Part shown: positions 19,430 through 28,884 of the stretch, piece by piece
Position numbering within the stretch: the first letter of the stretch is position 1
Layout of the letters: the number at the start of each line of letters is the position of its first letter
Origin: Flavobacterium sp. YO12
Lineage (GTDB): Bacteria > Bacteroidota > Bacteroidia > Flavobacteriales > Flavobacteriaceae
Direction of reading: 5' to 3'
Assembly (NCBI RefSeq): GCF_004119495.1
Contig: NZ_NRQU01000002.1
Coordinates: 62,001-126,000, forward strand
DNA: 64,000 nucleotides
The notes under the pieces: generated by a model
Database searches by the model: none
Seen by the model: the letters and a program-made list of their open reading frames with translations, nothing else
What the model was told of the DNA's origin: nothing
Program-made: the position numbers and the translations under genes

Positions 19430-21901
19430 ATGAGCATAAATTTAAAAAGCCTTATTTCGGTTTTTAACGCCGATTGGACAGGTTCAGATACTGATATTTT
19501 TGTTGATCATATTTCGATCGACAGCCGTTCTCTGCAAAATGGTGCAAAAACATTGTTTTTTGCTCTTTCTGGAGTCAATAATGATGCTCATCTTTATATT
19601 TCTGAACTTATTGAAAAAGGAGTTCAGAATTTTGTTGTGCAGCATATTCCAGAAAATGTAAAAGGAAAAGCCAATTTTTTAGTAGTTAGAAATACCCTCA
19701 AAGCATTTCATGAATTTGCCGCTTATTATAGAAATTTATTCGATTTTCCCGTAATCGGATTAACGGGCAGCAATGGTAAAACGATTGTCAAGGAATGGCT
19801 TAATTTTTTGCTTAGTCCTGATTTTAATATTATTCGAAGCCCTAAAAGTTACAATTCTCAAGTAGGAGTTCCATTGTCTGTTATTGCAATAAACGAAAAG
19901 CATAATTTAGGCATTTTTGAAGCCGGAATTTCTACTGTAAAAGAAATGGCCAATTTAGAACAAATCATTAAGCCTAATATTGGAGTTTTAACCAATATAG
20001 GATCTGCTCATGATGAAGGTTTTCAAAATACAGAGCAAAAAATCAATGAGAAATTAGTACTGTTTAAAAATACACCAGTAATTGTTTATCAAAAAAATCA
20101 ATTGGTAGACAAATGTCTAACTGCATTTTCTGCCGAAAATCCTTTAAAAGATCGAAAGCTGTTCTCGTGGAGTTTTACAGATCAAAGTGCTGCTGTTTTT
20201 ATTCTAAAAAAAGAAACAAAAAACGATACGACAACCATTCAATATCAATACAATAATGAGAGTTTCAATCTCGAAATTCCATTTAGTGATTCCGCTTCTG
20301 TCGAAAATGCAATTTCTTGTTTACTAGTAATGCTTTACTTTAAATATGATTTTGCCGTTATTCAAAATCGTGTGCAAATGTTGTATCCGGTTCAAATGCG
20401 TTTAGAAGTAAAAAACGGAATTAATAATTGCAGTATTATTGATGATAGTTACAGCTCAGACTTTCAGTCGCTTAAAATTGCTTTAGATTTTTTAGAAAGT
20501 CAGAAAAAAAAGAACGCCTCTAAAACCGTTATTTTGTCGGATATTTTTCAAAGCGGATTTTCAAATGAAGAATTATACTCAAAAGTAGCGCAGCTTATTG
20601 CTGATAATAAAATAAACCGTGTTATAGGTATTGGACCTACGATTTCTTCTTTTGCAGCTAAGTTTCCAAACAGCAGAATGTTTTTAAATACAGCATCATT
20701 TATCGAGGCTGTAGATGATTTAAATTTTAGTAACGAAACCATTTTAATAAAAGGAGCAAGATCATTTCAATTTGAAGAAATTGTTTCCCTTCTAGAAGAA
20801 AAGACACACGAAACGGTTCTCGAAATCAACTTAGATTCGATAAGTCATAACTTAAATTACTATAAATCTAAATTGGCCAATGATGTAAAAATCATGGTCA
20901 TGGTAAAAGCATTTGGTTATGGAAACGGAGGTTTAGAAATTGCAAAACTGCTAGAACATCATAACACAGATTATTTAGGAGTGGCTTTTGCCGATGAAGG
21001 AATTTCACTGAAAAATGGCGGGATAAAATTGCCAATTATGGTTTTAAATCCAGAATCGACTAGTTTTCCTTCGATAATTCAATACCAATTAGAACCTGAA
21101 ATTTATAGTATAAAAGGACTAAATGCCTTTTTGAAAATAGCTAGAGAAAAGAATCTAAAAGATTATCCTATTCATATAAAATTGGATACAGGAATGCATC
21201 GTTTAGGTTTTGAGGATAATACAATCGAAGAACTGATTTCAACTTTACAAGGAAATTCAACAGTGCGCGTTCAAAGTATTCTATCGCATTTAGCAACAAG
21301 TGATGATCCAAGCCACTTTGAATTTGTGGAAGAACAAATAAGTTTGTTCGAAAAATTATCTTCAAGATTAATGTCTGAATTAAATATAAGTCCAATTCGC
21401 CATATTTTGAATACATCTGGAATTAGTAATTTTCCAAATGCACAATATAATATGGTGCGTTTAGGAATTGGATTATATGGTGTTTCCAATGATCCGGCAG
21501 AACAGAAATATTTAGAAAATGTTGGAACATTAAAATCGATTATATCTCAGGTTCGCACCATTCCAAGCGGAGACAGCGTAGGTTACGGCCGTAGATTTAT
21601 GGCAAAAAAAGAAACGAAAATTGCTACAATACCAATAGGTTACGCTGACGGAATTTCTAGATTATGGGGAAATCAAGTTGGTTTTGTAACCATTAAAAAT
21701 CAAAAAGCGTATATAGTAGGAAGCGTTTGCATGGATATGTTAATGGTAGATGTAAGTCATATTGAATGTAAAGAAGGAGATTCAGTTATTATTTTCGGCG
21801 AAAGCCCTACCGTTGTTGAAATGGCAGAAGCATTAAAAACGATTCCTTATGAAATTATGACGAGCATCTCGCAGCGCGTAAAAAGAGTATTTTTCAGGTA
21901 G
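19430..21901 (+). CDS. murF-alr: bifunctional MurF ligase / alanine racemase
   Basis: A fused enzyme of 823 residues. Residues 1-440 are a Mur ligase: the ATP loop GLTGSNGKT is at about 110-118, and Mur central and C-terminal domains follow. MurF adds D-Ala-D-Ala to UDP-MurNAc-tripeptide. Residues about 455-823 are a PLP alanine racemase: K493 in [11 protein letters not shown] is the Schiff-base lysine, with [21 protein letters not shown] and a final ISQRVKRVF. The racemase makes the D-alanine used by the ligase pathway, so consecutive supply functions share a chain. The fusion is known in Bacteroidetes and typically of this length. Cytosolic. mscL follows at 57 bases. Confidence 0.95.
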   Translation: MSINLKSLISVFNADWTGSDTDIFVDHISIDSRSLQNGAKTLFFALSGVNNDAHLYISELIEKGVQNFVVQHIPENVKGKANFLVVRNTLKAFHEFAAYYRNLFDFPVIGLTGSNGKTIVKEWLNFLLSPDFNIIRSPKSYNSQVGVPLSVIAINEKHNLGIFEAGISTVKEMANLEQIIKPNIGVLTNIGSAHDEGFQNTEQKINEKLVLFKNTPVIVYQKNQLVDKCLTAFSAENPLKDRKLFSWSFTDQSAAVFILKKETKNDTTTIQYQYNNESFNLEIPFSDSASVENAISCLLVMLYFKYDFAVIQNRVQMLYPVQMRLEVKNGINNCSIIDDSYSSDFQSLKIALDFLESQKKKNASKTVILSDIFQSGFSNEELYSKVAQLIADNKINRVIGIGPTISSFAAKFPNSRMFLNTASFIEAVDDLNFSNETILIKGARSFQFEEIVSLLEEKTHETVLEINLDSISHNLNYYKSKLANDVKIMVMVKAFGYGNGGLEIAKLLEHHNTDYLGVAFADEGISLKNGGIKLPIMVLNPESTSFPSIIQYQLEPEIYSIKGLNAFLKIAREKNLKDYPIHIKLDTGMHRLGFEDNTIEELISTLQGNSTVRVQSILSHLATSDDPSHFEFVEEQISLFEKLSSRLMSELNISPIRHILNTSGISNFPNAQYNMVRLGIGLYGVSNDPAEQKYLENVGTLKSIISQVRTIPSGDSVGYGRRFMAKKETKIATIPIGYADGISRLWGNQVGFVTIKNQKAYIVGSVCMDMLMVDVSHIECKEGDSVIIFGESPTVVEMAEALKTIPYEIMTSISQRVKRVFFR

Positions 21902-21957
21902 AATATTTGTTAAAATTATTATATTTGATATTGAGTTTAATTTTAAAAATAGATACT

Positions 21958-22371
21958 ATGGGATTTTTCGCAGATTTTAAGGCTTCTTTATTGAAAGGTG
22001 ATGTGCTTAGTTTAGCTACTGCGGTAGTTATTGGGGGAGCATTTGGTAAAATTGTCGGCTCTGCTGTAGACGATATTATTATGCCTATAGTTGGTCTACT
22101 GACTGGAGGAATCGATTTCACTCAAAAATTTATTACACTTGATGGTAATAGTTATACAAATTTAGCTGCGGCAAAAGCGGCTGGTGCTGCTGTAATTACC
22201 TATGGTAATTTAGTTCAGGCAATCATTAATTTTGTAATTATTTCATTCTTTGTATTTGTTGTTTTAAGAGCTGCTGATAAAGTTAAGAAAAAAGAAGAAG
22301 TTGCGGCTGCACCAGCAGGACCAACTCAAGAAGAGTTACTTACTCAAATTAGAGATTTGCTTAAAAAATAA
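21958..22371 (+). CDS. mscL: large-conductance mechanosensitive channel
   Basis: A 137-residue MscL of normal length. The start is the ATG at 21958 ([33 protein letters not shown]), which gives the family N-terminal amphipathic helix and first transmembrane helix. A 17-codon upstream extension was rejected. The second transmembrane helix is about residues 75-100 ([18 protein letters not shown]), and a charged C-terminal coil ends [13 protein letters not shown]. It forms a pentameric inner-membrane pore that opens on osmotic downshock. A terminator lies right after it, so it is probably the last gene of a murF-alr-mscL transcript. Confidence 0.96.
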   Translation: MGFFADFKASLLKGDVLSLATAVVIGGAFGKIVGSAVDDIIMPIVGLLTGGIDFTQKFITLDGNSYTNLAAAKAAGAAVITYGNLVQAIINFVIISFFVFVVLRAADKVKKKEEVAAAPAGPTQEELLTQIRDLLKK

Positions 22372-22393
22372 TTCCGCTGCACTATGTCTAACT

Positions 22394-22422
22394 AAACCGT
22401 TCCTTAATTGGGCGGTTTTTTT
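22394..22422 (+). terminator. terminator after mscL
   Basis: AAACCG and CGGTTT arms with a 13-base loop, then a T-run. Confidence 0.65.
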
Positions 22423-22468
22423 ATGAAATGTTTGTTTTGTAACATTTTGTTATTTTTTGTGAAGCATA

Positions 22469-22498
22469 TTGTTTTCGTTTTTATTATAACTATTTTTG
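22469..22498 (+). promoter_or_regulatory. Bacteroidetes-type promoter for asd
   Basis: TTG (22469-22471), 19 bases, TATTTTTG (22491-22498), matching the -33/-7 pattern of the phylum, 38 bases before the asd start. Confidence 0.65.
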
Positions 22499-22536
22499 CA
22501 GAGTAAATTTGATTAATTGATATTAAAAATATAAAA

Positions 22537-23526
22537 ATGAGAATAGCGGTTGTAGGTGCTACCGGAATGGTTGGCGAAGTAATGCTTAAAGTTTTAGCAG
22601 AAAGAAATTTTCCTGTTACAGAATTAATTCCTGTTGCTTCTGAAAGATCAGTAGGAAAAGAAATTGATTATAAAGGAACAAAATATAAAGTTGTAGGAAT
22701 GCAGACTGCCGTAGATATGAAAGCAGATATTGCTGTTTTTTCTGCTGGTGGAGATACATCATTAGAGTGGGCTCCAAAATTTGCTGCTGCTGGAACTACG
22801 GTAATCGACAACTCATCGGCATGGAGAATGGATCCTACTAAAAAATTAGTAGTTCCAGAAATCAATGCTTCTACATTAACTAAAGAAGATAAAATTATTG
22901 CAAATCCAAACTGTTCGACTATTCAAATGGTATTAGCATTGGCGCCTTTGCATAAAAAATACAATATTAAAAGAGTTATCGTTTCTACTTACCAATCAAT
23001 CACTGGAACTGGTGTCAAAGCAGTAAAACAATTAGAAAACGAATACGCAGGAATTCAAGGTGATATGGCTTACAAATATCCAATTCACAGAAATGCAATC
23101 CCACATTGCGATAGTTTTGAAGAAAACGGATACACTAAAGAAGAAATGAAATTAGTTCGCGAAACTCAAAAAATTCTTGGTGACAATACTATTAGAGTTA
23201 CAGCTACTGCAGTTCGTGTGCCAGTTGTAGGCGGACATAGTGAAGCAGTAAATGTTGAGTTTACAAATGATTTCGACGTAAACGAAGTTCGTGAAATTTT
23301 ACATAATACAGACGGAGTAACAGTACAAGATAATTTAGATACATTTACTTATCCAATGCCTTTATACGCAGAAGGTAAAAATGATGTATTTGTTGGAAGA
23401 ATTCGTCGTGACGAAAGCCAGCCAAACACGTTAAATATGTGGATCGTTGCTGATAACTTAAGAAAAGGTGCTGCAACAAACACGATTCAAATTGCTGAAT
23501 ATTTAATTCAAGCAGGTTTGGTTTAA
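22537..23526 (+). CDS. asd: aspartate-semialdehyde dehydrogenase
   Basis: A 329-residue enzyme. The NADP-binding start is AVVGATGMVGEVMLKVL, and the catalytic C126 lies in NPNCSTIQM. QSITGTGVKAVKQL and the later HRNAIPHCD and VVGGHSEAVNVEF complete the active site region. It reduces aspartyl phosphate to aspartate semialdehyde in the cytosol, the branch point to lysine/diaminopimelate, threonine and methionine. It is monocistronic here, with its own promoter and a strong terminator. Confidence 0.97.
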   Translation: MRIAVVGATGMVGEVMLKVLAERNFPVTELIPVASERSVGKEIDYKGTKYKVVGMQTAVDMKADIAVFSAGGDTSLEWAPKFAAAGTTVIDNSSAWRMDPTKKLVVPEINASTLTKEDKIIANPNCSTIQMVLALAPLHKKYNIKRVIVSTYQSITGTGVKAVKQLENEYAGIQGDMAYKYPIHRNAIPHCDSFEENGYTKEEMKLVRETQKILGDNTIRVTATAVRVPVVGGHSEAVNVEFTNDFDVNEVREILHNTDGVTVQDNLDTFTYPMPLYAEGKNDVFVGRIRRDESQPNTLNMWIVADNLRKGAATNTIQIAEYLIQAGLV

Positions 23527-23560
23527 TTAGAGATTAAATAAAATTGTTATAAAGAGAAAG

Positions 23561-23592
23561 CCGTAATTGCAGTAATGTAATTACGGTTTTTT
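23561..23592 (+). terminator. terminator after asd
   Basis: CCGTAATT and AATTACGG arms around a 10-base loop, then six T. Confidence 0.85.
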
Positions 23593-23658
23593 GTATCAAT
23601 AAATTCAGTTTCGAAGCAAAAAAGATATACTTTTAAACTTTTAATAAATGCAATACAA

Positions 23659-24165
23659 ATGAATTTCGATAACTATAAGATTATTCCAAATTATAAGACC
23701 AATAAAACAGATTTGTTTCTAGCTTCTGAAGAAGAAATTTTGGCCTGTGAAAAAACATTAAACATTGCTTTTGATGAAGATTATAAAGAGTATGTATTAG
23801 TTTACGGAAGCGGAATTCTCGGCGGAACATACGTGCGAATATTTCTTCCAGAAACGATAATATTAACTTTAGAAGAATGGAGAAACCGTATAACAGAATA
23901 TTGGTTTTGGGATGAAGGCAAAGAAGTGCTGACAAAAGATCAGGTGCTGAGTTCTGTTAGAATAGGAGATACTTTTGACGGAGACGAAATAATTCTTTAT
24001 AAAGGCGAATATTTTGTTTTACCACGCTACAGCGAAATGATCTATAAAGCCGGAAATACACTCGAAGAAACAATTACTTGGTTGTGTTCGTCAGGAATTT
24101 TGACAGAAGCATTTTCTGAAAGAGAGTTTGAACCCTTTGATCCAAGTGATTTAGAAAACAATTAA
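23659..24165 (+). CDS. SMI1/KNR4 (SUKH) family protein
   Basis: The 168-residue acidic protein has the SUKH pattern: an N-terminal helix with ASEEEILACEKTLNIAFDEDYKEYVLVYGSGIL (a run typical of SMI1/KNR4 domains, about residues 22-54), central strands with GDTFDGDEIILYKGEYFVLPR and a C-terminal helix. SUKH proteins often act as immunity proteins for polymorphic toxins, and some have cellular roles. No toxin or Rhs/T6SS gene is adjacent here, so a toxin partner is not supported. Cytosolic, monocistronic. Confidence 0.8.
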   Translation: MNFDNYKIIPNYKTNKTDLFLASEEEILACEKTLNIAFDEDYKEYVLVYGSGILGGTYVRIFLPETIILTLEEWRNRITEYWFWDEGKEVLTKDQVLSSVRIGDTFDGDEIILYKGEYFVLPRYSEMIYKAGNTLEETITWLCSSGILTEAFSEREFEPFDPSDLENN

Positions 24166-24167
24166 AA

Positions 24168-24214
24168 AAAAATCCAAATTCACAAAGGGCTAACCTTTTG
24201 GAATTTGGATTTTT
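24168..24214. terminator. bidirectional terminator
   Basis: Perfect 14-base arms (24168-24181 and 24201-24214) starting in A-run and ending in T-run, between the convergent SUKH and ferredoxin genes. Confidence 0.85.
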
Positions 24215-24235
24215 AAAATATTTGGATTTTATTTT

Positions 24236-24553
24236 TTAGTATTCTGGAGCTAATTCTAACTCTAAACCTTCTAATTCTGTAGTAATTGGAATCTGACAAC
24301 CTAAACGGCTGTTAGATTTAACATAAAATGCTTCCGAAAGCATGGCTTCTTCTTCATCTCCCATTTCTGGTAATGCAACATCATTTAGAACATAACATTG
24401 GCAGGAAGCACACATTGCCATTCCTCCGCAAGTTCCTTCAACAGGAAGTTCATATGCTTTGCATAACTCCATTATGTTCATCGCCATATCAGTTGGAGCT
24501 TGTAATTCGTGTATAACTCCTTCTCGATCTTTAATCTTTATTAATACATCCAT
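24236..24553 (-). CDS. 2Fe-2S ferredoxin
   Basis: A 105-residue plant/adrenodoxin-type ferredoxin. Cluster ligands are C42, C48 and C51 (CGGMAMCASC) and C86 (SRLGCQI), the standard C-x5-C-x2-C plus distal Cys. Net charge is strongly acidic, with ELEGLELELAPEY at the end. It is an electron carrier in the cytosol; the partner is not evident. The adrenodoxin-like spacing suggests a role in Fe-S assembly or with an oxygenase. Fe-S maturation genes (nifU-like, mrp) follow upstream on the same strand within 2.2 kb. Confidence 0.93.
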   Translation of the reverse strand: MDVLIKIKDREGVIHELQAPTDMAMNIMELCKAYELPVEGTCGGMAMCASCQCYVLNDVALPEMGDEEEAMLSEAFYVKSNSRLGCQIPITTELEGLELELAPEY

Positions 24554-24612
24554 TTTAATTGTTTGGAATTTTATGTTAGGATTTTATAACGTGAAAAAAT
24601 CCTCTGTTTAAA

Positions 24613-25092
24613 TTAACTTGTTGGTTTTGTACTAAAAGCATACTCTTTTCGAGAACCTTCCTTAAGGCGCATTTTTACACCTAGAATGTTATCGTTTTTT
24701 TCAAGAATGCTAACAATTGCAATCACAGAATAATAATCTTTATCAGATTGAAAGATTAATGTTCCTTCATAAGTTGAGTTTAAAACACCTTGTTTATCGG
24801 TTACAGCCGAGATTTTTCTTGGATGTGAAAATGATGCTGAACTGTAAGTTGTTTTACTCGAAAATTTGCCTTTACCATCTACAAAATCATACAAAAAATC
24901 AAAATTACCAACTCGTAAACTTCCAGGTTCCTCATTTGGATTGATAGAGAATACAATTTGTCCGGCGTAGTTGAAATCCGACCACTCTTCTGCTTCATTT
25001 ACCCAAGCTTTGTCTGCAACAACAGTTTTGTTTTGAGCATAATTTGCAGAAACAAAAAACAACAACGCTAATAGAATGTAAAATTTTCTCAT
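24613..25092 (-). CDS. secreted protein of unknown function
   Basis: A 159-residue protein with a signal peptide (MRKFYILLALLFFVSANYAQ). The mature part looks all-beta (GQIVFSINPNEEPGSLRVGNFDFLYD, TYEGTLIFQSDKDYYSVIAIVSI) without Cys or catalytic motif. I do not recognise a named family. It sits between the ferredoxin and nifU-like genes, with 59 bases to the ferredoxin. Periplasmic or outer-surface location is likely. Confidence 0.75.
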   Translation of the reverse strand: MRKFYILLALLFFVSANYAQNKTVVADKAWVNEAEEWSDFNYAGQIVFSINPNEEPGSLRVGNFDFLYDFVDGKGKFSSKTTYSSASFSHPRKISAVTDKQGVLNSTYEGTLIFQSDKDYYSVIAIVSILEKNDNILGVKMRLKEGSRKEYAFSTKPTS

Positions 25093-25306
25093 AAGTTTAA
25101 GATTTAGGGTTATGTCACAAATTTAAGTTAAAAATGTAACAATTACTTAACTAAAACTCTTAAAACTTTACATTGTTTTTTGTTAAATCATTAAAAAACG
25201 TGTGTGTTTTTGCTGTTTTGTTGGTGTTTTGCTATTTTAATGGCTTACAATGTTATTATTCTTGTTAATTTTAATTGTTCAAAAAGCACGATTGTTAACA
25301 CTATGG

Positions 25307-25546
25307 TTACATTATATTTACTACAGTTTCAATCTGCGGTGCATATTTTTTGATCGTAGTTTCTACACCCGCTTTTAGGGTCATTTGATTTACACTGCAG
25401 CTTATGCAGGCACCTTCAAGACGAACTTTAACATGTTTATCATCATCAATAGAGATAAGCGAAATATCTCCGCCATCAGATTTTAAAAATGGCCTGATTT
25501 CGTCTAAAGCCAATAAAACATTATTTGTTAATTCTTCTGTTGTCAT
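25307..25546 (-). CDS. NifU-like (NfuA C-terminal domain) Fe-S scaffold
   Basis: A 79-residue protein that consists only of the NifU C-terminal domain. The CxxC cluster motif is GACISCSVNQMTLK, and the domain begins with ALDEIRPFLKSDGGDISL. The ATG at 25546 is chosen because the nine-residue extension to 25573 has no family support. It carries a 4Fe-4S or 2Fe-2S cluster for transfer to target proteins. It lies 98 bases downstream of mrp on the same strand, and both serve Fe-S maturation. Confidence 0.93.
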   Translation of the reverse strand: MTTEELTNNVLLALDEIRPFLKSDGGDISLISIDDDKHVKVRLEGACISCSVNQMTLKAGVETTIKKYAPQIETVVNIM

Positions 25547-25644
25547 AATTTTATCAATTAGAAAATGTGTCAATTAGAAAATTAGATAATTTGCAGATCG
25601 CATAATGATTATCTAATTATCCAACTATCTCAATTATCTTATTA

Positions 25645-26775
25645 TTAATTTTTCTTTACTGCAGAACAACCTGCCATTGTTGTAATTTTAATTGCTTCAG
25701 TAGCAGGAAGACTTTCGTTTCTGTTTACTACCTCTTGTACAACATTTCTAGTTATTTCTTCAAAAATAGTTTCAATTGGCGATGCAGTTTGTAATGCCGC
25801 TGGGCGTCCAAAATCTCCTGCTTCACGAATAGATTGTACAATTGGAACTTCGCCTAAGAATGGAACATTTAAATCTTCAGCAAGGTTTTTTGCTCCTTCC
25901 TGACCAAAAATATAGTATTTGTTATTAGGTAATTCTTCAGGTGTAAAATAAGCCATGTTTTCAATAATTCCTAAAACAGGTACATTTATGTTATCCTGCA
26001 TGAACATCGAAACTCCTTTTTTAGCATCTGCAAGAGCAACAGCTTGCGGAGTACTTACTACAACAGCTCCAGTAATTGGTAAAGACTGCATGATTGAAAG
26101 GTGAATATCTCCAGTTCCCGGAGGTAAATCTAGAAGCATAAAATCTAATTCTCCCCAATCAGCATCAAAAATCATTTGATTTAAAGCTTTTGCTGCCATT
26201 GGGCCTCTCCAAATTACAGCTTGACTTGGTGCAGTAAAAAATCCAATAGAAAGCATTTTGATTTCATAGCTTTCAATTGGTTTCATTTTTGATTTTCCGT
26301 CAACTGTTATCGAAATAGGTTTTTCGTTTTCAACATCAAACATAATTGGCATCGAAGGACCGTAAACATCAGCATCTAAAACACCAACTTTAAAACCCAT
26401 TTTTGCAAGAGTAACAGCAAGATTTGCAGTTACAGTCGATTTTCCAACGCCTCCTTTTCCAGAAGCAACGGCAATAATATTTTTAATTCCTGGAATAGCA
26501 CGACCTTTAATTTCGACTTTCTCAGGAGTTTCTACTTTAATATTTACTTTAATTTTTGCATCAGCAGATATCAATTCGTGAATTGTTTTTTTAATATCGT
26601 CTTCAGCTCTTTTCTTGATATGCATTGCAGGCGTGTGCAATACTAAATCTACAACAACTTCATCGCCAAAAGTTAGTACGTTTGAAACGGCACCGCTTTC
26701 AACCATATTTTTTCCTTCTCCAGCTATAGTGATTGTTTCTAAAGCTTTAAGAATTTCTTTTCTATCTAATTTCAT
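25645..26775 (-). CDS. mrp: Mrp/NBP35 family Fe-S carrier ATPase
   Basis: A 376-residue protein. Residues 1-90 are the DUF59/FeS-assembly (MIP18-like) domain. The deviant Walker A GKGGVGKST is at about 106-114, and a P-loop ATPase of the ParA/MinD class follows, with LLDLPPGTGD and VVSTPQAVALAD. A conserved pair of cysteines is expected for cluster binding; one Cys lies near the C-terminus in MAGCSAVKK. It carries Fe-S clusters to apoproteins. It heads an operon with the NifU-like gene, from a clear promoter. Confidence 0.95.
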   Translation of the reverse strand: MKLDRKEILKALETITIAGEGKNMVESGAVSNVLTFGDEVVVDLVLHTPAMHIKKRAEDDIKKTIHELISADAKIKVNIKVETPEKVEIKGRAIPGIKNIIAVASGKGGVGKSTVTANLAVTLAKMGFKVGVLDADVYGPSMPIMFDVENEKPISITVDGKSKMKPIESYEIKMLSIGFFTAPSQAVIWRGPMAAKALNQMIFDADWGELDFMLLDLPPGTGDIHLSIMQSLPITGAVVVSTPQAVALADAKKGVSMFMQDNINVPVLGIIENMAYFTPEELPNNKYYIFGQEGAKNLAEDLNVPFLGEVPIVQSIREAGDFGRPAALQTASPIETIFEEITRNVVQEVVNRNESLPATEAIKITTMAGCSAVKKN

Positions 26776-26847
26776 TTTAATGTGCTATTTTGTATGGAAA
26801 GAAATCGATTTCAAATTTCTATATTTATGTAAACTGATTTCAGACTG

Positions 26848-26876
26848 CAAAGATAACAGATTATGTTCGGATTCAA
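26848..26876 (-). promoter_or_regulatory. Bacteroidetes-type promoter for mrp-nifU
   Basis: On the minus strand TTG (26876-26874), 18 bases, TATCTTTG (26855-26848), 73 bases before the mrp start. The rest of the 405-base divergent gap shows nothing else recognisable. Confidence 0.65.
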
Positions 26877-27180
26877 ACCCTTTTAAATTGTATTTATTGA
26901 TATTGAGATTGGTCAAAATGATCAAAAATATATTTTCTAAGGCATTAAAATTCTAGAATGCTATTTATAAACTCTATTTTTTAAAGATAATGACGTCTGT
27001 AAATTCGTATAAAAATTCCTGTGTTTAATCGCCGAATTGTCAATAATCTTAATTAAATTTGGGTACCCAAAATCGCAGGCTTCCAAATTTAACAAAAATG
27101 CAGGAAAATTTACTTTCGAGTATTTCTGAGTTTTTGATGTTTTTTAAAATAGATTTTATAAAAATTTAAAATTTAAACAG

Positions 27181-28800
27181 ATGCGAAACTTTACCCTCTT
27201 TTCCGCAATTATAACTATTAGTTTTTTTGTGTTTTCCATAGATTCTGTAAATGCTAAGACGAATGTGGGAAATGAAAAATCACCATTTGAAAATGTTTTT
27301 AAAATTAGTAAAGACAATAATTCAGGAACAATAAACGCTGAATCTATAAGTGGTTTTTTTAAGAAATATCCTAAACTGAAAAAGTATCAAAAAGATGTTG
27401 AAGATCTCTATAAAAAAAGAGACTACAAGATGATCTGGCATGATGATAAAAGCGTGAGCGAATTTGGAGCTTTATTATACAATAAAGTAAAGCTTTTAAG
27501 TGAACAAGGTGTAAAAGCGACTATGCCGTATATGCCATTAATCGATGACGTTTTTAATGAAAATGTTACCGAAGATCTTTCGCCTACAGATACAGAACTT
27601 TTATTATCTAATATGTATGTTTTTTATGCCAGTAATGTGTACTCTGGCGTTGATCCGCAGACTTTAAAAAAAATAGGCTGGTATCTGCCTGCAAAATCCA
27701 TTTCTTACAATAGAATCTTAGATTCTTTAATGGGAGATCCAGATAGATTAAATAAAGATGAAAATCTTTTGTTTAGTCAGTATTACAAACTTCAAAGCGT
27801 TTTGAAAAGATATCGCAACATTGAAAAAAATGATCTTTGGAAAAAAATTGATATTGATGCGGCGACTTACAAAGATTTAAAACCATTTGACAGCGGTACA
27901 GTTGTTAAACAAATTAGAGAACGTTTGTTTGTAGTTGGCGATTTAGCCCGAGATTCAAAAAGCAGTTTGTATGATGAAGAAATGATGGCGGGTGTTTTAA
28001 AGTATAAAAAGAGATACGGTCTAAAATTGAATTATGCTTTTACAAAAGACCATATCGATCAAATGAATGAACCAATTGCGAACCGAATCAGAACGATTAT
28101 GCTGAACATGGAAAGATGCAGATGGATTCCAACTGATTTAGCAAAAGCAAGTGAATATGTAATGGTAAATATTCCGTCGTTTAGATTGATTTATGTAAAA
28201 AACGGAAAATATGATTTAGTTTCAGATGTTTTTGTGGGAACGCGAATGACCGAAACGGTAATTTTTAGCGGTAATATTGATAGAATCGTCTTTAGTCCTT
28301 ATTGGTATGTGCCAGCAAGCATCATAAAAAATGAGCTGAAACTAAAAATGGCGGAAGATAAAAATTATCTCGCTGATCATAATATGGAATGGAATGGCGG
28401 TAATGTGAGACAAAAACCGGGTCCTAAAAACTCGCTGGGCTTGGTTAAGTTCATGTTTCCAAATCCAAATGATATTTACCTTCATGATACACCGGCAAAA
28501 AGCTTGTTTGAGTTTGAAAAACGTATTTTCAGCCACGGATGTATAAATGTAAAAGAAGCTAAAGAACTTGCTCTACATATGTTAAAAGATGATCCTGACT
28601 GGCCTGTTGATAAAATTAATAGTGCAATGAGCGGCGAAAAAGAAACACCTTGTATGCTGAAAAAGAAAATTCCAATTTATATAGGTTATTTTACCGCGTG
28701 GGTAACGGATGATGGCGAAATTGGTTTTTATCCAGATGTGTACGATAGAGATAAGAGTTTGGATAAGTTATTATATTCTAACGATGCCGTTTTACAGTAA
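27181..28800 (+). CDS. L,D-transpeptidase (YkuD, YcbB-like)
   Basis: The 539-residue protein has an N-terminal signal/anchor (residues about 1-26). It continues with a large helical region and a peptidoglycan-binding-like part in the family order of YcbB/LdtD. The YkuD catalytic motif is SHGCINV with H452 and C454, after the upstream HDTPAKSLF. It makes 3-3 (mDap-mDap) crosslinks in the periplasm, or attaches proteins to the wall. Length fits the large Bacteroidetes members. It is monocistronic and ends at a long palindromic terminator. Confidence 0.93.
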   Translation: MRNFTLFSAIITISFFVFSIDSVNAKTNVGNEKSPFENVFKISKDNNSGTINAESISGFFKKYPKLKKYQKDVEDLYKKRDYKMIWHDDKSVSEFGALLYNKVKLLSEQGVKATMPYMPLIDDVFNENVTEDLSPTDTELLLSNMYVFYASNVYSGVDPQTLKKIGWYLPAKSISYNRILDSLMGDPDRLNKDENLLFSQYYKLQSVLKRYRNIEKNDLWKKIDIDAATYKDLKPFDSGTVVKQIRERLFVVGDLARDSKSSLYDEEMMAGVLKYKKRYGLKLNYAFTKDHIDQMNEPIANRIRTIMLNMERCRWIPTDLAKASEYVMVNIPSFRLIYVKNGKYDLVSDVFVGTRMTETVIFSGNIDRIVFSPYWYVPASIIKNELKLKMAEDKNYLADHNMEWNGGNVRQKPGPKNSLGLVKFMFPNPNDIYLHDTPAKSLFEFEKRIFSHGCINVKEAKELALHMLKDDPDWPVDKINSAMSGEKETPCMLKKKIPIYIGYFTAWVTDDGEIGFYPDVYDRDKSLDKLLYSNDAVLQ

Positions 28801-28823
28801 AAAAATGTATTCCCAAATACTAT

Positions 28824-28866
28824 AAAAAAAACACCCTTCAGATCTAGATCTGAAGGGTGTTTTTAA
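28824..28866. terminator. perfect palindromic bidirectional terminator
   Basis: A 30-base perfect palindrome (28831-28860) flanked by an A-run on the left and a T-run on the right, between convergent genes. It can end transcription in both directions. Confidence 0.9.
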
Positions 28867-28884
28867 AAAAAATGGTCTACAAGA

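Noticed and set aside
23659-24165. SUKH protein as the immunity part of a toxin system
   Set aside because: No toxin, Rhs, VgrG or other SUKH gene is adjacent; the gene has its own terminator.
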